Below, one piece after another: positions 24,957-34,427 of a stretch of 64,000 bases of DNA. The stretch spans positions 94,569-158,568 of the forward strand of contig JASHNW010000042.1 in NCBI GenBank assembly GCA_030041435.1. Reading direction: 5' to 3'. The position numbers and the translations under genes are program-made. Each line of letters begins with the position of its first letter. Position 1 is the first letter of the stretch. Source of the stretch: Acidobacteriaceae bacterium (lineage in GTDB: Bacteria; Acidobacteriota; Terriglobia; Terriglobales; Acidobacteriaceae). The notes under the pieces were generated by a model. The model was not told where the DNA came from and did not search any database. It saw nothing but the letters and a program-made list of their open reading frames with translations.

Positions 24957-26633
24957 TCACCAGCCGTTGCCGTCGCGATCATGATCGGTCACGCCCGTCC
25001 CGGGAGTGAAGGAGACGCCGCGCAGCACTTCGGCGAAGCCGGCGGTGCGCAGGGTATAAAACTGCTCGTTTGCCGCCTGCGCCGCCATCGTGTTCGTCAG
25101 CTTGTCCGTAATAACGACCAGCTTGTTGGGATCGGCGCCCGTGTCTCCGTCGCCGCTCACTGTCGAGGTGATGGCCCAGACGGTCGCTGTGCCATCGGGA
25201 TTCACCCGGCCGGTGATGTTGCGCAGGCCGTCGGTAGCGGGGCTCCAGGGCAGGCTCGTCGCGGCGTTGGTCCCGGTTGGAAAGCCCTTGACGGTGTAGG
25301 GGGTGCCGAGATCGAGGCCATTCGTCAGCGTGTACTGCAGGACCCAGGTGTTGGTCGATGTATCCAGCACCCACTTCTCGAGGCCTGCCAGGGTCTGGGC
25401 CGCCGCGTGCGTGTAGAGATCGGTACCGCCCGTGTAACCGTCGCCCTCATCCGCAACGTACAGCGTGGTCGGGTTCGCGAACCAGATGCCGAAAGGATAG
25501 TTAACGGGGTTCGTCTTCTTGTTGGAGGTGACGGGGAAGCCGTTCAGGACGCACATGTTGCTGGGCAGCCCATCGGTCGTAATGGTGGACGCGGTATAGC
25601 TCAGCGGCTGCGTGGGCAGCGTCGCCGAGGGCGAAGGCACGCCGCTGCCGCTGGGGCAAGCGGTGCCCGTCGTGTCCACAAAGTAGACGGTGTTATCGCC
25701 ATTGCCGCCGCTTCCCTTTGCGTAATAGACCACATTGTCGTACACGGTGAGGCCGCGGAAGTTATCGTCCTTGCCGATCTTGTCCGCTTTAAATCCCAGT
25801 TGCGTGATGGAGAAGCTGGCCAGGGGCGTCGGAGTGCCGGACGGCGACTGGTCGGCTTCCGGCTCGTTCGACGGATCGATCAGCTGCGCACCCGCGCCCA
25901 GGTCCACACCCAGCGGTTGCGGATTGCTGCCATTCCCTGCATTGCCCGCCGTATAGTACAGGTCCGTGTCCCTGCTGTGGTTCAGAATTGCGGCGCGTCC
26001 GTTATCGCCGCTGTAGGCATTGGTCTCGGTAAAGGTGAAGTTCCCAAAGCGATCCAGCCGGGCCACGGCGCGGTACGTCGCAACGGGATCCGGATTCGTG
26101 GGGTCGACGACGCCGGGCGTGTTGCCATTGGAAACGTCCAGCGCATTCGGGGGCGCCACATAGCCCATAAAGGTCACATACCGGCCGTCGGTCGAGAGGT
26201 TCAGCGCCAGCTCCGACTTGGAACTGAAGCTCGTCACCAGCTGATCGCTCGTGCTGCCGATGCGCCGCTCAAGGCTGTTCGGCACTTCGATCGTGCTCAC
26301 CGGCCAGCCCCACGGCGTGATCTGGTCGAGGAAGATCCGCGATGTGATGCCGAAACTGCCGTCGATGGGGGCGTTGTTGAAGATGTAGGGAAAGGTGCCG
26401 TCATACCCGGCGCTTACGCAATTGCCAACCGTGCAGCCGGGCGGCAGTTGTTCGCCGACCGTGACATTGCTTGCCTGGTTGTCGTAAACGCTGCGGCTCA
26501 CCAGCAGATTGCCGGGATAGAACTGAGCATGCTGCGGAAATCCGAAGGGAGAGTTTTGTGCGGAGAGGCTGAGGGGAAAGGCGACGGCCGCCATCGCGAA
26601 GGTGGCGATGGCGCGGGATGAGGGTCTTTTCAT
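24957..26633 (-). CDS. large secreted propeller-like protein
   Basis: 558 aa with a signal peptide (AIATFAMAAVAFPLSLSAQ). The mature protein consists of repeated strands with Asn/Gly/Thr-rich turns (LALNLSTDGRYVTFMGYV, LYVADEGDGYTGG, FRGLTVYDNVVYYAKGSGG, LRNITGRVNPDGTATVWAI), suggesting a beta-propeller. It contains a few Cys pairs (PPGCTVGNC, TACPSGSG). It ends DHDRDGNGW, a possible Ca-binding loop. Function unknown; extracellular or cell-surface location inferred. It lies on the strand of the ADOP genes, with a 263-bp gap in front of it. Confidence 0.75.
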   Translation of the reverse strand: MKRPSSRAIATFAMAAVAFPLSLSAQNSPFGFPQHAQFYPGNLLVSRSVYDNQASNVTVGEQLPPGCTVGNCVSAGYDGTFPYIFNNAPIDGSFGITSRIFLDQITPWGWPVSTIEVPNSLERRIGSTSDQLVTSFSSKSELALNLSTDGRYVTFMGYVAPPNALDVSNGNTPGVVDPTNPDPVATYRAVARLDRFGNFTFTETNAYSGDNGRAAILNHSRDTDLYYTAGNAGNGSNPQPLGVDLGAGAQLIDPSNEPEADQSPSGTPTPLASFSITQLGFKADKIGKDDNFRGLTVYDNVVYYAKGSGGNGDNTVYFVDTTGTACPSGSGVPSPSATLPTQPLSYTASTITTDGLPSNMCVLNGFPVTSNKKTNPVNYPFGIWFANPTTLYVADEGDGYTGGTDLYTHAAAQTLAGLEKWVLDTSTNTWVLQYTLTNGLDLGTPYTVKGFPTGTNAATSLPWSPATDGLRNITGRVNPDGTATVWAITSTVSGDGDTGADPNKLVVITDKLTNTMAAQAANEQFYTLRTAGFAEVLRGVSFTPGTGVTDHDRDGNGW

Positions 26634-26896
26634 GGGTGGAAGTCTCCTGAGTTCGATTCAGGTTCACGGGCGTGGGGAGCACCGCCGATGACGCTAACAG
26701 TCTCAGGTAAACGTCCGGTCAACAGAAGGTTACAGAGGCGGGACGCGGCGCGGGCAGGCGTCGATGTTTGGCGCATCGGAGGCCTGGCGCTCGGGAAACG
26801 GAGGCGCAGGCTGGCGACTGCCGATCGGCTGTGCGAACAAACCTGCGGACGCTGCTTTTTTCGCAAAAACTGCGCAGCGGCAGCGTTCGCGCAGAG

Positions 26897-29314
26897 CTAT
26901 TCTTCGCGCAGCAGGATCATGGGATCGACGGCGAGGGCGTGGCGAGCGGGAATCCACGAGGCGACCAGCCCCAGAATCATCATGGTGAGGACGACGCCGC
27001 CCAGCACCAGGGGATCCTTCGGCGTGGCCTGATAGACGATGTAGGAGAGGACGCGCGTCGCGAGCACGCCCAGCAGCAAGCCCGCAGCAGAGCCGATGGC
27101 GAGCAGGCGGAAGGCCCGGCCCAGTGCGGAGCGCAGCACTTCGCGCCGTCCGGCGCCGAGCGCGACGCGAATGCCGAGTTCGCGCATGCGTTTGCTCACG
27201 ACGTAGGAGGCCATGCCAAAGATGCCGGTGATGGCGAGCATCGCACCGAGCAGGCCAAGCACTCCGAGTGCGACCGTCGCGACGCGCGCGGCAAAAAGAG
27301 CTGAACTCAGCTCCCCGGTCCAGGTGCGAATGTTGAACGGCAGGCCGCGATCCAGCCCGTGCATGGTCTGCAGCAGCTCCGCTGCCAGGTCCCGCGGGTC
27401 CCGCTTCGACCGCACCACAATCCACGTCCCGCTCTCCGGGTGCTGCAGAAACGAGAAGAACATCGCCGGCTGCTGCTCCTCCGTCAGCGTCCGGTACCTG
27501 CCGTTCTCCACGACCCCCACTACTTGCGCGCGGGATCCGCCCCAGAACTTGAAGTATCCGCCGATGGCCTTATCCACGGAACCAAATACCTTTATTGCAA
27601 ATTCGCGATTCACCAAAGCCACCACGGGCGCCTTGCTCTCATCGTGCCAGCTGATGTCCCGGCCCGCCAGCAGCGTGGTGCCGGCAGCGGCAAGGTAGCC
27701 CGGCGACACGTTGTAACCCATGGCGTCGGCTGCCATGTTGGTGGGCCGGAAGTCGGTCGCCGTGTCCTTATAGACAAACGAGTCGCCGCCGCCCAGCGAC
27801 AAGGGAAGGTGGTTGGCATACCCCACGGCGGTCACCCCCGGCAGCGCCGCGGCCGCATCCAGCATGCGCCGCTGCATGGCCGGCAAGCGGTCGCCCGTAT
27901 AGCCGCCCATTTGCAGATCGGTTTCCACCAGCATCGCGTTCTGCGGCTGGAACCCGAAGTTGCTGTGCATGGACCGCACCAGCCCGCGCACTGCCACCAG
28001 CGACGACGTTACCAGCACGGCGCAGATGGCAATCTGAAGCGCCAGCAGCAAATCCCTGAGGGACAACCGACGCATCCCGCCCAGGCTCGTCCCGCCGGCG
28101 CGGATGATCTGCCACGGATCGGACTTCAGCACCTGACGCACAGGCACCATTCCGAAGAGCACTCCGCTGATCAGGGCCAGGGCCAGAGCCACGACATAGG
28201 TCCAGACATCCGGATTCACGGGCACGTTGATCGGTATATCCGGAACCGGCTGCCACGCGCTCAGCCAGCGAAGGATGCCGATGCCGCCCACTAGTCCGGC
28301 TGCCGCGCCGACGAGCGCAATCAAAATCGCTTCGGTGAACAGTTGGCGCAGGATCAGGCTGCGCCGCGATCCCAGCGCCATGCGCACAGCAATCTCCTTC
28401 GCGCGATCCGCGGCACGCGCTGCAAACAGGCTGCCCAGGTTCGCGCATGCGGCCAGCAGGATCAAGCCTGCCAGCAGCATCAGCCCGGCCATGAACGCCC
28501 GCGCCGGGCCGCCCAGCATATCGCCGACAAGCCCTGGCCGCGCCAGGGTGAACTTCACGCCGTCATCGTTATGGGGGTAGGTCTTCGCCAGCCACCCGCC
28601 AATCGTATTCAGATCCGCCGCTGCCCGTGCCGGAGTCACCCCAGGCTTCAGGCGTCCCACGACAAATCCCGAATGATCGCCGCGCTCTTCGAGAGCGCTG
28701 TAGCCCTCCATCTGTTGCTGATCCACCAGCGGAACCCACAGGGCGGGGGCGAAGAACAGCTCAGTGCCGCGAAAGTCGGGAGGAGCCACGCCCAGAATGG
28801 TGTAGGGATGCTTGTTGATCTGCACCATGCGCCCCACGACCGTTCTGTCGGCGTGGAAGAGGCTGTGCCAGGTGGCGTAGCTCAGCACCACCCAGGGAGC
28901 GCTGTTCGGCCCGTGTTCATCGGAGGCATGAAAAAACCTTCCCAGGTACGGCCGAATTCCCAGCGCATCGAAATAATTTCCGCTCGTTTCGTAGGGCCAC
29001 ACGGTGGTGGGCGTGCCGCCGCTGTCCAGACCAGCGGGACCCATGATGTTGTAGGTGATCAGGCTGTCGAAGGTCCGGTTGCGGTCGCGCAGATCGCGGT
29101 AGTCGGGATACGACTGCGATGGATACTGGAACCGCTGCACCATATACAGGTTCTGCGCGTTGGGAACATTGAGCGGGCGCAACACCAGCGCATTGAGAAT
29201 GCTGAAGACCACTGCATTGGCGCCGATGCCCAGCGCGAGAGTGAGGACTGCCGTGACCGCGAAACCCGGTGACTTTCGCAGTTGCCGCACGGCCAGTCGG
29301 ATATCAGCCAGCAT
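26897..29314 (-). CDS. ADOP-family FtsX/MacB-like permease 1
   Basis: 805 aa. The N-terminal ADOP motif RQLRKSPGFAVTAVLTLAL precedes helix 1. A MacB-type periplasmic core (about 50-250) leads to the first FtsX domain (three helices, with AARAADRAKEIAVRMALGSR), then a second periplasmic core and the second FtsX domain (MRELGIRVALGAGRREVLRS), ending with HALAVDPMILLREE. No ATPase is encoded nearby, as is usual for ADOPs, so partner and substrate are unknown. It is very similar to the next permease upstream, including near-identical DNA at the 3' end. The spacer between the two is 110 bp, with no terminator. Confidence 0.93.
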   Translation of the reverse strand: MLADIRLAVRQLRKSPGFAVTAVLTLALGIGANAVVFSILNALVLRPLNVPNAQNLYMVQRFQYPSQSYPDYRDLRDRNRTFDSLITYNIMGPAGLDSGGTPTTVWPYETSGNYFDALGIRPYLGRFFHASDEHGPNSAPWVVLSYATWHSLFHADRTVVGRMVQINKHPYTILGVAPPDFRGTELFFAPALWVPLVDQQQMEGYSALEERGDHSGFVVGRLKPGVTPARAAADLNTIGGWLAKTYPHNDDGVKFTLARPGLVGDMLGGPARAFMAGLMLLAGLILLAACANLGSLFAARAADRAKEIAVRMALGSRRSLILRQLFTEAILIALVGAAAGLVGGIGILRWLSAWQPVPDIPINVPVNPDVWTYVVALALALISGVLFGMVPVRQVLKSDPWQIIRAGGTSLGGMRRLSLRDLLLALQIAICAVLVTSSLVAVRGLVRSMHSNFGFQPQNAMLVETDLQMGGYTGDRLPAMQRRMLDAAAALPGVTAVGYANHLPLSLGGGDSFVYKDTATDFRPTNMAADAMGYNVSPGYLAAAGTTLLAGRDISWHDESKAPVVALVNREFAIKVFGSVDKAIGGYFKFWGGSRAQVVGVVENGRYRTLTEEQQPAMFFSFLQHPESGTWIVVRSKRDPRDLAAELLQTMHGLDRGLPFNIRTWTGELSSALFAARVATVALGVLGLLGAMLAITGIFGMASYVVSKRMRELGIRVALGAGRREVLRSALGRAFRLLAIGSAAGLLLGVLATRVLSYIVYQATPKDPLVLGGVVLTMMILGLVASWIPARHALAVDPMILLREE

Positions 29315-29424
29315 GACGGTTCCCTCTTGGTGAGCAATTGAGAGAGATACGCTGGGACCGCGTGCCTTGTTCCTTCTTTATCGTTTCTCTTTTCGCATGC
29401 AACGCGCGCCGGGGACGTCGAGAA

Positions 29425-31857
29425 CTACTCTTCGCGCAGCAGGATCATGGGATCGACGGCGAGGGCGCGCTGGGCGGGGATCCATGAAGCAATCAGCCCG
29501 AGCACCAGCATGGTGAGCACCACACCGCCCAGCACCAGCGGATCTCTCGGCGTGGCCTGGTAGACGATGGAGGAGAGCAACCGGGTACCCAGCACGCCTA
29601 AAATGACCCCCAGCACCGAACCGACGATGAGCAGACGGAACGAACGTCCGAGGGCGGCATGGAGCACACGCCGCTGGTCCGCGCCCAGCGCCACGCGAAT
29701 GCCCAGCTCGCGCATGCGCTTGCTGACAACATAGGAGGCCATGCCGAAGATGCCGGTGATGGCGAGCATGGCGCCCAGCAGGCCCAGCACGCCCAGCGCG
29801 ACGGTTGCCACGCGCGCGGCAAAAAGAGCGGAATCGAGCTCGCGATTCCATGTTTCGATGGCCAGCGGCAGACTCGGATCGAGCGAGTGCAGGGTTCGCT
29901 GCAGCGCCGCGGCGATCTCCTGCGGATCGCGCCTGGAACGCACGACCAGGTGGACGTCGCTGCCCGGCTGCTGCAGGAAGGAATAAAACATAGCCGCCTG
30001 CTGATCTTCCGTCAGGGTGCGGTATTTGCCGTCTTCCACCACGCCCACCACCTGCACGCGCGTGCCGTTCCAGATTTTGTAGTAGTGGCCGATGGCCTTG
30101 TCGACCGAGCCGAAGAGCTTGCGCGCGAACTCGCGATTGACCACGGCAACCAGCGGCGCCGGCTTGTCGTCGTGCAGCGTAAAGTTGCGGCCTGCCAGCA
30201 GCGTGGTAACAGCTGCCTGGAAATAGCCGGGGGAAACATCGAACTGCTGAGCATCCGCGGCCTCATTGCCGGGACGGTAATCGGTGGTGGCATCGGTGAA
30301 GACGGAGGAATCGTTGCCGCTGAGGGTCAGCGGCAGCCGGTCAGCATAGCCGACAGAGGTGACGCCGGGGATGGCGGCGACCGCATCGAGCATTTTCTTT
30401 TCCATCAGCAGCGACTGATCGCCGCTGTATCCATCCATATGCAAGTCGGTTTGCGCGAGCATGGCGTGCTCCGGGAGGAAGCCGAAGTCGGTGTGAAGCG
30501 AGCGGGCCAGGCCGCGCACAGCCACGAGCGACGCGGTCACCAGGACGGCGCAGATGGCAATCTGGAAGGCCAGCAGCAGGTCGCGGAGCGTGAAGCGGCG
30601 CAGGCCGCCCATGCCGGAGGAGCCGGCGCGAATGATCTGCCACGGATCGGAGCGCAGGATCTGGCGTACGGGCACCATGCCGAAGAGCAATCCGCTCAGC
30701 AGCGCAAGGACCAGCGCCACCAGGTAGGTCCGCAGGTCGGGATTGACGGGCACATTGATGGGAATATTGGGAACCGGCTGCCACGCGCTCAGCCAGCGCA
30801 GAATGCCGATGCCCCCTAACATACCCACAGCGCCGCCAACGAGAGACACCAGGATCGCCTCGGTGAAGAGCTGGCGCAGGATGAGGCCGCGACGCGAGCC
30901 CAGGGCCATGCGCACGGCGATCTCGCGCGAGCGGTCGGCGGCGCGCGCGGCAAACAGGCTGCCCAGGTTGGCGCAGGCCGCCAGCAGGATGAGTCCGGCC
31001 AGCAGCATCACGCCGATCATGAAGGCGCGTGCCGGGCGTCCCAGGTAATCGCCCACCAGTCCGGGACGGGCCAGGGTGAATTGGAGACCCTCGTCATCCC
31101 GCGGATACGCCTTTCCGAGCGACGCGGCAATGGTGTTGAGGTCTGCGGCCGCCTGCGTCGGCGTGACGCCAGGCTTCAGATGGCCCACAACCCAGGTGAA
31201 GTGATCGCCGCGCTCCTTCAGCGGATTCCAGCCTTCCAGCTCGGGGAGATCCACGACAGGAATAAAGAGGTCGGGCGCAAAAAAGAGTTCCGTCCCGCGG
31301 AAATTGGCCGGAGCAACGCCGATGATGGTGAAGGGGTGCTTGTTGATCTGCACCGTGCGCCCCACGGCTGCCGGATCAGCCTGGAAATGGCTGTGCCAGT
31401 ACGCATAGCTCAGCACCACATCGGGAACGCTGTTGTCGCCCTTCTCATCCGCGGCGTGATAGAAGCGCCCCAGCTGAGGTTGAATCCCGAGAGCGTCGAA
31501 ATAATTGCCGCTGACGAGATACGGCCAAATGGTGGAGGGATTGCCGCTGCCTGTGTCGATGCCGACGCTACCGGTGATGTCGTAGGTTACCAGCGACGAG
31601 AAGCTGCGATTGCGGTCGCGCAGATCGAGGTAGTCGGGATAGGACTGCGACGGCGAGGGGATCGACTCGAACGGCCTCTGCACCATATACAGGCTCTGCG
31701 ACTGCGGCACATTGAGCGGGCGCAGGATGAGGGCATTCAGCACGCTGAAGACGATGGCGTTGGCGCCGATGCCGAGCGCCAGGGTGAGGACCGCGGTCAC
31801 CGCAAATCCCGGCGACTTGCGCAACTGCCGGATGGCTAATTTCACGTCGTTCAGCAT
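29425..31857 (-). CDS. ADOP-family FtsX/MacB-like permease 2
   Basis: 810 aa from MLNDVKLAIRQLRKSPGF, preceded by GGAGGAG; the frame is open further upstream but that part translates a tandem heptamer array. The domain order is the same as in permease 1: MacB core, FtsX (AARAADRSREIAVRMALGSR), second core, FtsX (MRELGIRVALGADQRRVLHA), ending RALAVDPMILLREE. It is the closest paralogue of permease 1 and looks like a recent tandem duplicate. It probably acts in envelope transport or mechanotransmission with an ATPase encoded elsewhere. Confidence 0.93.
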   Translation of the reverse strand: MLNDVKLAIRQLRKSPGFAVTAVLTLALGIGANAIVFSVLNALILRPLNVPQSQSLYMVQRPFESIPSPSQSYPDYLDLRDRNRSFSSLVTYDITGSVGIDTGSGNPSTIWPYLVSGNYFDALGIQPQLGRFYHAADEKGDNSVPDVVLSYAYWHSHFQADPAAVGRTVQINKHPFTIIGVAPANFRGTELFFAPDLFIPVVDLPELEGWNPLKERGDHFTWVVGHLKPGVTPTQAAADLNTIAASLGKAYPRDDEGLQFTLARPGLVGDYLGRPARAFMIGVMLLAGLILLAACANLGSLFAARAADRSREIAVRMALGSRRGLILRQLFTEAILVSLVGGAVGMLGGIGILRWLSAWQPVPNIPINVPVNPDLRTYLVALVLALLSGLLFGMVPVRQILRSDPWQIIRAGSSGMGGLRRFTLRDLLLAFQIAICAVLVTASLVAVRGLARSLHTDFGFLPEHAMLAQTDLHMDGYSGDQSLLMEKKMLDAVAAIPGVTSVGYADRLPLTLSGNDSSVFTDATTDYRPGNEAADAQQFDVSPGYFQAAVTTLLAGRNFTLHDDKPAPLVAVVNREFARKLFGSVDKAIGHYYKIWNGTRVQVVGVVEDGKYRTLTEDQQAAMFYSFLQQPGSDVHLVVRSRRDPQEIAAALQRTLHSLDPSLPLAIETWNRELDSALFAARVATVALGVLGLLGAMLAITGIFGMASYVVSKRMRELGIRVALGADQRRVLHAALGRSFRLLIVGSVLGVILGVLGTRLLSSIVYQATPRDPLVLGGVVLTMLVLGLIASWIPAQRALAVDPMILLREE

Positions 31858-31879
31858 CGCTCTGCTCCTCCAATCGATT

Positions 31880-31914
31880 CCTGCTGCCTGCTGCCTGCTA
31901 CCCGCTACCAGCCG
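31880..31914. repeat. tandem heptamer array (five units) upstream of ADOP 2
   Basis: Five successive 7-bp units: CCTGCTG, CCTGCTG, CCTGCTA, CCCGCTA, CCAGCCG. The period matches the heptamer arrays of the ribosomal cluster. Only one arm is evident; shorter CTGTTCC/CTGTTGC units follow about 30 bp on. Confidence 0.7.
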
Positions 31915-31974
31915 TTTCACTGCATTACGTTCCGCCGCCGCGCGCTGTTCCCTGTTGCGTTCAGCCTTTTTCCC

Positions 31975-34398
31975 TCACGCATCCCGCAGCGCCTCCATCG
32001 GATCGATGCTGGCCGCATGATGCGCCGGCAGCCAGCTCGAAGCCAGCGCAACCGCCGCAATCGTCACCACGATACCGCTGAAGACGGCGGGATCGTAAGG
32101 CCGCACGCCGTACAGCAGGCTGGCAATCCCCTCGGCCAGCAGGATCGCCATCGCCAGCCCCGCCGCTGTCCCCAGCGCCGTGAGCACCGCGGCGCGCCGC
32201 AGCACCATCCGCAGAACGTCCTCGCGCTGCGCTCCCATTGCCAGGCGCACGCCGATCTCGCGCCGCCGCTCGGCGACAAGGTTCGCCATCACGCCATAGA
32301 TGCCGATCGCTGCCAGCAGCAGCGCAATCGCCGCGTCCACACCCAGCATCGCCGCAACGTACATCAGCCCGGTCGTCTGCTCGCGCAGGTCCCGCTCATA
32401 TGTCTCCATTGTGTACAGCGGCAGCGTGGGGTCGATCGCCGCCAGCGTCTTCCGCACCGCCGGACCCAGCGCCAGCGGATTCCCGTCCGTCAGCAGGGCG
32501 TACTGCGTTCTCGCCGGCGGCATTTGCAGCGCGTCCAGGTACATCGCCGGCTGCGGCGTCTGATCCACCCACTGGTAGGCCGCGTCTTCGGTCACACCCA
32601 CAATCCGCACCCACGGCTCATGGCTGTCGGTCGCCGCGCTCATCTGGATGCGGTGCCCCAGCGGGCTCTCGCCCGGAAAATAACGCTCCGCGAATTTGCG
32701 GCTCACCACCACCACCGGATCTGTCGTCAGCCCGTCGCTCGCCGTGAATCCCCGTCCCGACAGGATAAGAATGCGGAACGCCGCGAAATATTGCGGGCTC
32801 ACCGTTAGTCGCGCGGCGCTGTCGAATTTCCCGGGCGCCAGCGGACGGTTCTCGATCCGGAAATCGTCCGTCCACAATCCATCCCCGTACGGCAGCATCG
32901 TCGCGGTCGCCGCCTCCCGCACACCCGGCAGCGCCGCCAGCTTGTCGAGGCTCGCCTGGTACCACGCCGCCTGTTTCTGCGGGGTGCCGTAGCGCGCCGC
33001 CGGCAACGTGAGGCCGAACCGCAGCAGCTGCTTCGGCCGATAGATGTTGGCGAACTGCAGCGTGCTCCACATGCCCTTGCCCATCAGCGTTGCCCCGATT
33101 ACCAGCGCAACCGCCAGCGCAATCTGAGCCGTCGCGAAGAAGTTCCTAAGCCTGTGGCTGCCGGCTCCGCCCGTTTCGGTCCGCGATCCCGCCTTCAGCT
33201 GGTCCGCCAGGTTGACGCGCATCGCCTCCAGCGCCGGCGCCAGCCCCGACACCACGCCTGCCACAACCGCGAGCACCATGGTAAACGCCAGTGCTCGCCC
33301 GTTCAGGTGGATTGTGTACCACCCCGCCACCCAGCGCGCCACCCGCTCCGGCATCATGACGAGACACAGATGCAGATCGACCCACGCCACCAGCAGCCCG
33401 CCTCCTGCACCGGCGAACGCCAGCAGCAGATTCTCCGCCAGCAGCTGCCGCAGCAGCACGCGGCGTGGCGCTCCCAGGGCCGTGCGCATGGCAATCTCCG
33501 GCCGCCGCGCAATCCCCCGCGCGAACTGCAGGTTCGCGATATTCGCGCACACGATCAGCAACACAAACAACGTTCCCCCCAGCATCAGCCGCATATATAG
33601 CGGCGTCTGCGACCCGCTGATGTTATCCAGCAGCGGCTCCACTTCGACTGACCACCCCAGGTTCGTCGCGGGGTATTGTTTCGCCAGGCGCGCCGCGATC
33701 CCACGCATCTCCGCATCCGCCTGCGCAGCCGTCACTCCAGGCCATACGCGTCCCACCACTTGGTACAGGTGTGCCGCGCGGTCGTTCCGCTCCGCGGGCG
33801 TCGGCGCCCAGGGCAGGTACAGATCGATTTCCGGCGGATAGACCAGACCCTTCGGCGCCACCCCGATCACGGTGTATTCTCGCTCGTCGAGCTCGATCTT
33901 CCGACCCACCACGAACGGATCAGAAGCAAACTGCTTCTGCCAGAAGCCGTAGCTCAGCAGCGCCTCGCCGTCCCGTCCCGGCTGGCATTCATCTGCCCGG
34001 AAAACCCTCCCGAGGAACGGAGCCAGCTCCATCACGTCGAAGAAGCCTGAAGAAATTCGCGCCGCCCCGACATAGGCCGCCTCTCCCGCACCCGTCAGGC
34101 TCATCGGGTTGCGCCGGTACAGCGCCAGACTCGCAAACGACCGGCTCTGGCGCTGCCAGTCCGCGAAGTTCGCCGCCGTCGCCCACTCGTACTGGTATTT
34201 CCCCCGCCCGCGATCTTCCGAGACAGTCATCACCCGATGCAGATCCGGCACCGCCAGCGGCCGCAGCACGATGGCGTCCATCACGCTGAACACCGCCGCA
34301 TTGACCCCAATCCCAATCGCCAGCGTCAGCATCGCCGTGAGCGCAAATCCCGGCGATTTCCTCAGTTGCCTCCATGCGTACTTCAGGTCCCCGAGCAT
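31975..34398 (-). CDS. ADOP-family FtsX/MacB-like permease 3
   Basis: 807 aa with the N-terminal motif WRQLRKSPGFALTAMLTLAI. The first FtsX domain has FARGIARRPEIAMRTALGAP and the second has LVAERRREIGVRLAMGAQRE, ending HAASIDPMEALRDA. The periplasmic cores are clearly divergent from permeases 1 and 2 (VMTVSEDRGRGKYQYEWATA), so it likely recognises something different. It lies 117 bp from permease 2 and 29 bp from permease 4, on the same strand. Confidence 0.93.
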   Translation of the reverse strand: MLGDLKYAWRQLRKSPGFALTAMLTLAIGIGVNAAVFSVMDAIVLRPLAVPDLHRVMTVSEDRGRGKYQYEWATAANFADWQRQSRSFASLALYRRNPMSLTGAGEAAYVGAARISSGFFDVMELAPFLGRVFRADECQPGRDGEALLSYGFWQKQFASDPFVVGRKIELDEREYTVIGVAPKGLVYPPEIDLYLPWAPTPAERNDRAAHLYQVVGRVWPGVTAAQADAEMRGIAARLAKQYPATNLGWSVEVEPLLDNISGSQTPLYMRLMLGGTLFVLLIVCANIANLQFARGIARRPEIAMRTALGAPRRVLLRQLLAENLLLAFAGAGGGLLVAWVDLHLCLVMMPERVARWVAGWYTIHLNGRALAFTMVLAVVAGVVSGLAPALEAMRVNLADQLKAGSRTETGGAGSHRLRNFFATAQIALAVALVIGATLMGKGMWSTLQFANIYRPKQLLRFGLTLPAARYGTPQKQAAWYQASLDKLAALPGVREAATATMLPYGDGLWTDDFRIENRPLAPGKFDSAARLTVSPQYFAAFRILILSGRGFTASDGLTTDPVVVVSRKFAERYFPGESPLGHRIQMSAATDSHEPWVRIVGVTEDAAYQWVDQTPQPAMYLDALQMPPARTQYALLTDGNPLALGPAVRKTLAAIDPTLPLYTMETYERDLREQTTGLMYVAAMLGVDAAIALLLAAIGIYGVMANLVAERRREIGVRLAMGAQREDVLRMVLRRAAVLTALGTAAGLAMAILLAEGIASLLYGVRPYDPAVFSGIVVTIAAVALASSWLPAHHAASIDPMEALRDA

Positions 34399-34427
34399 TT
34401 CGTCACACTTTCAGTTACATTTGCTCT

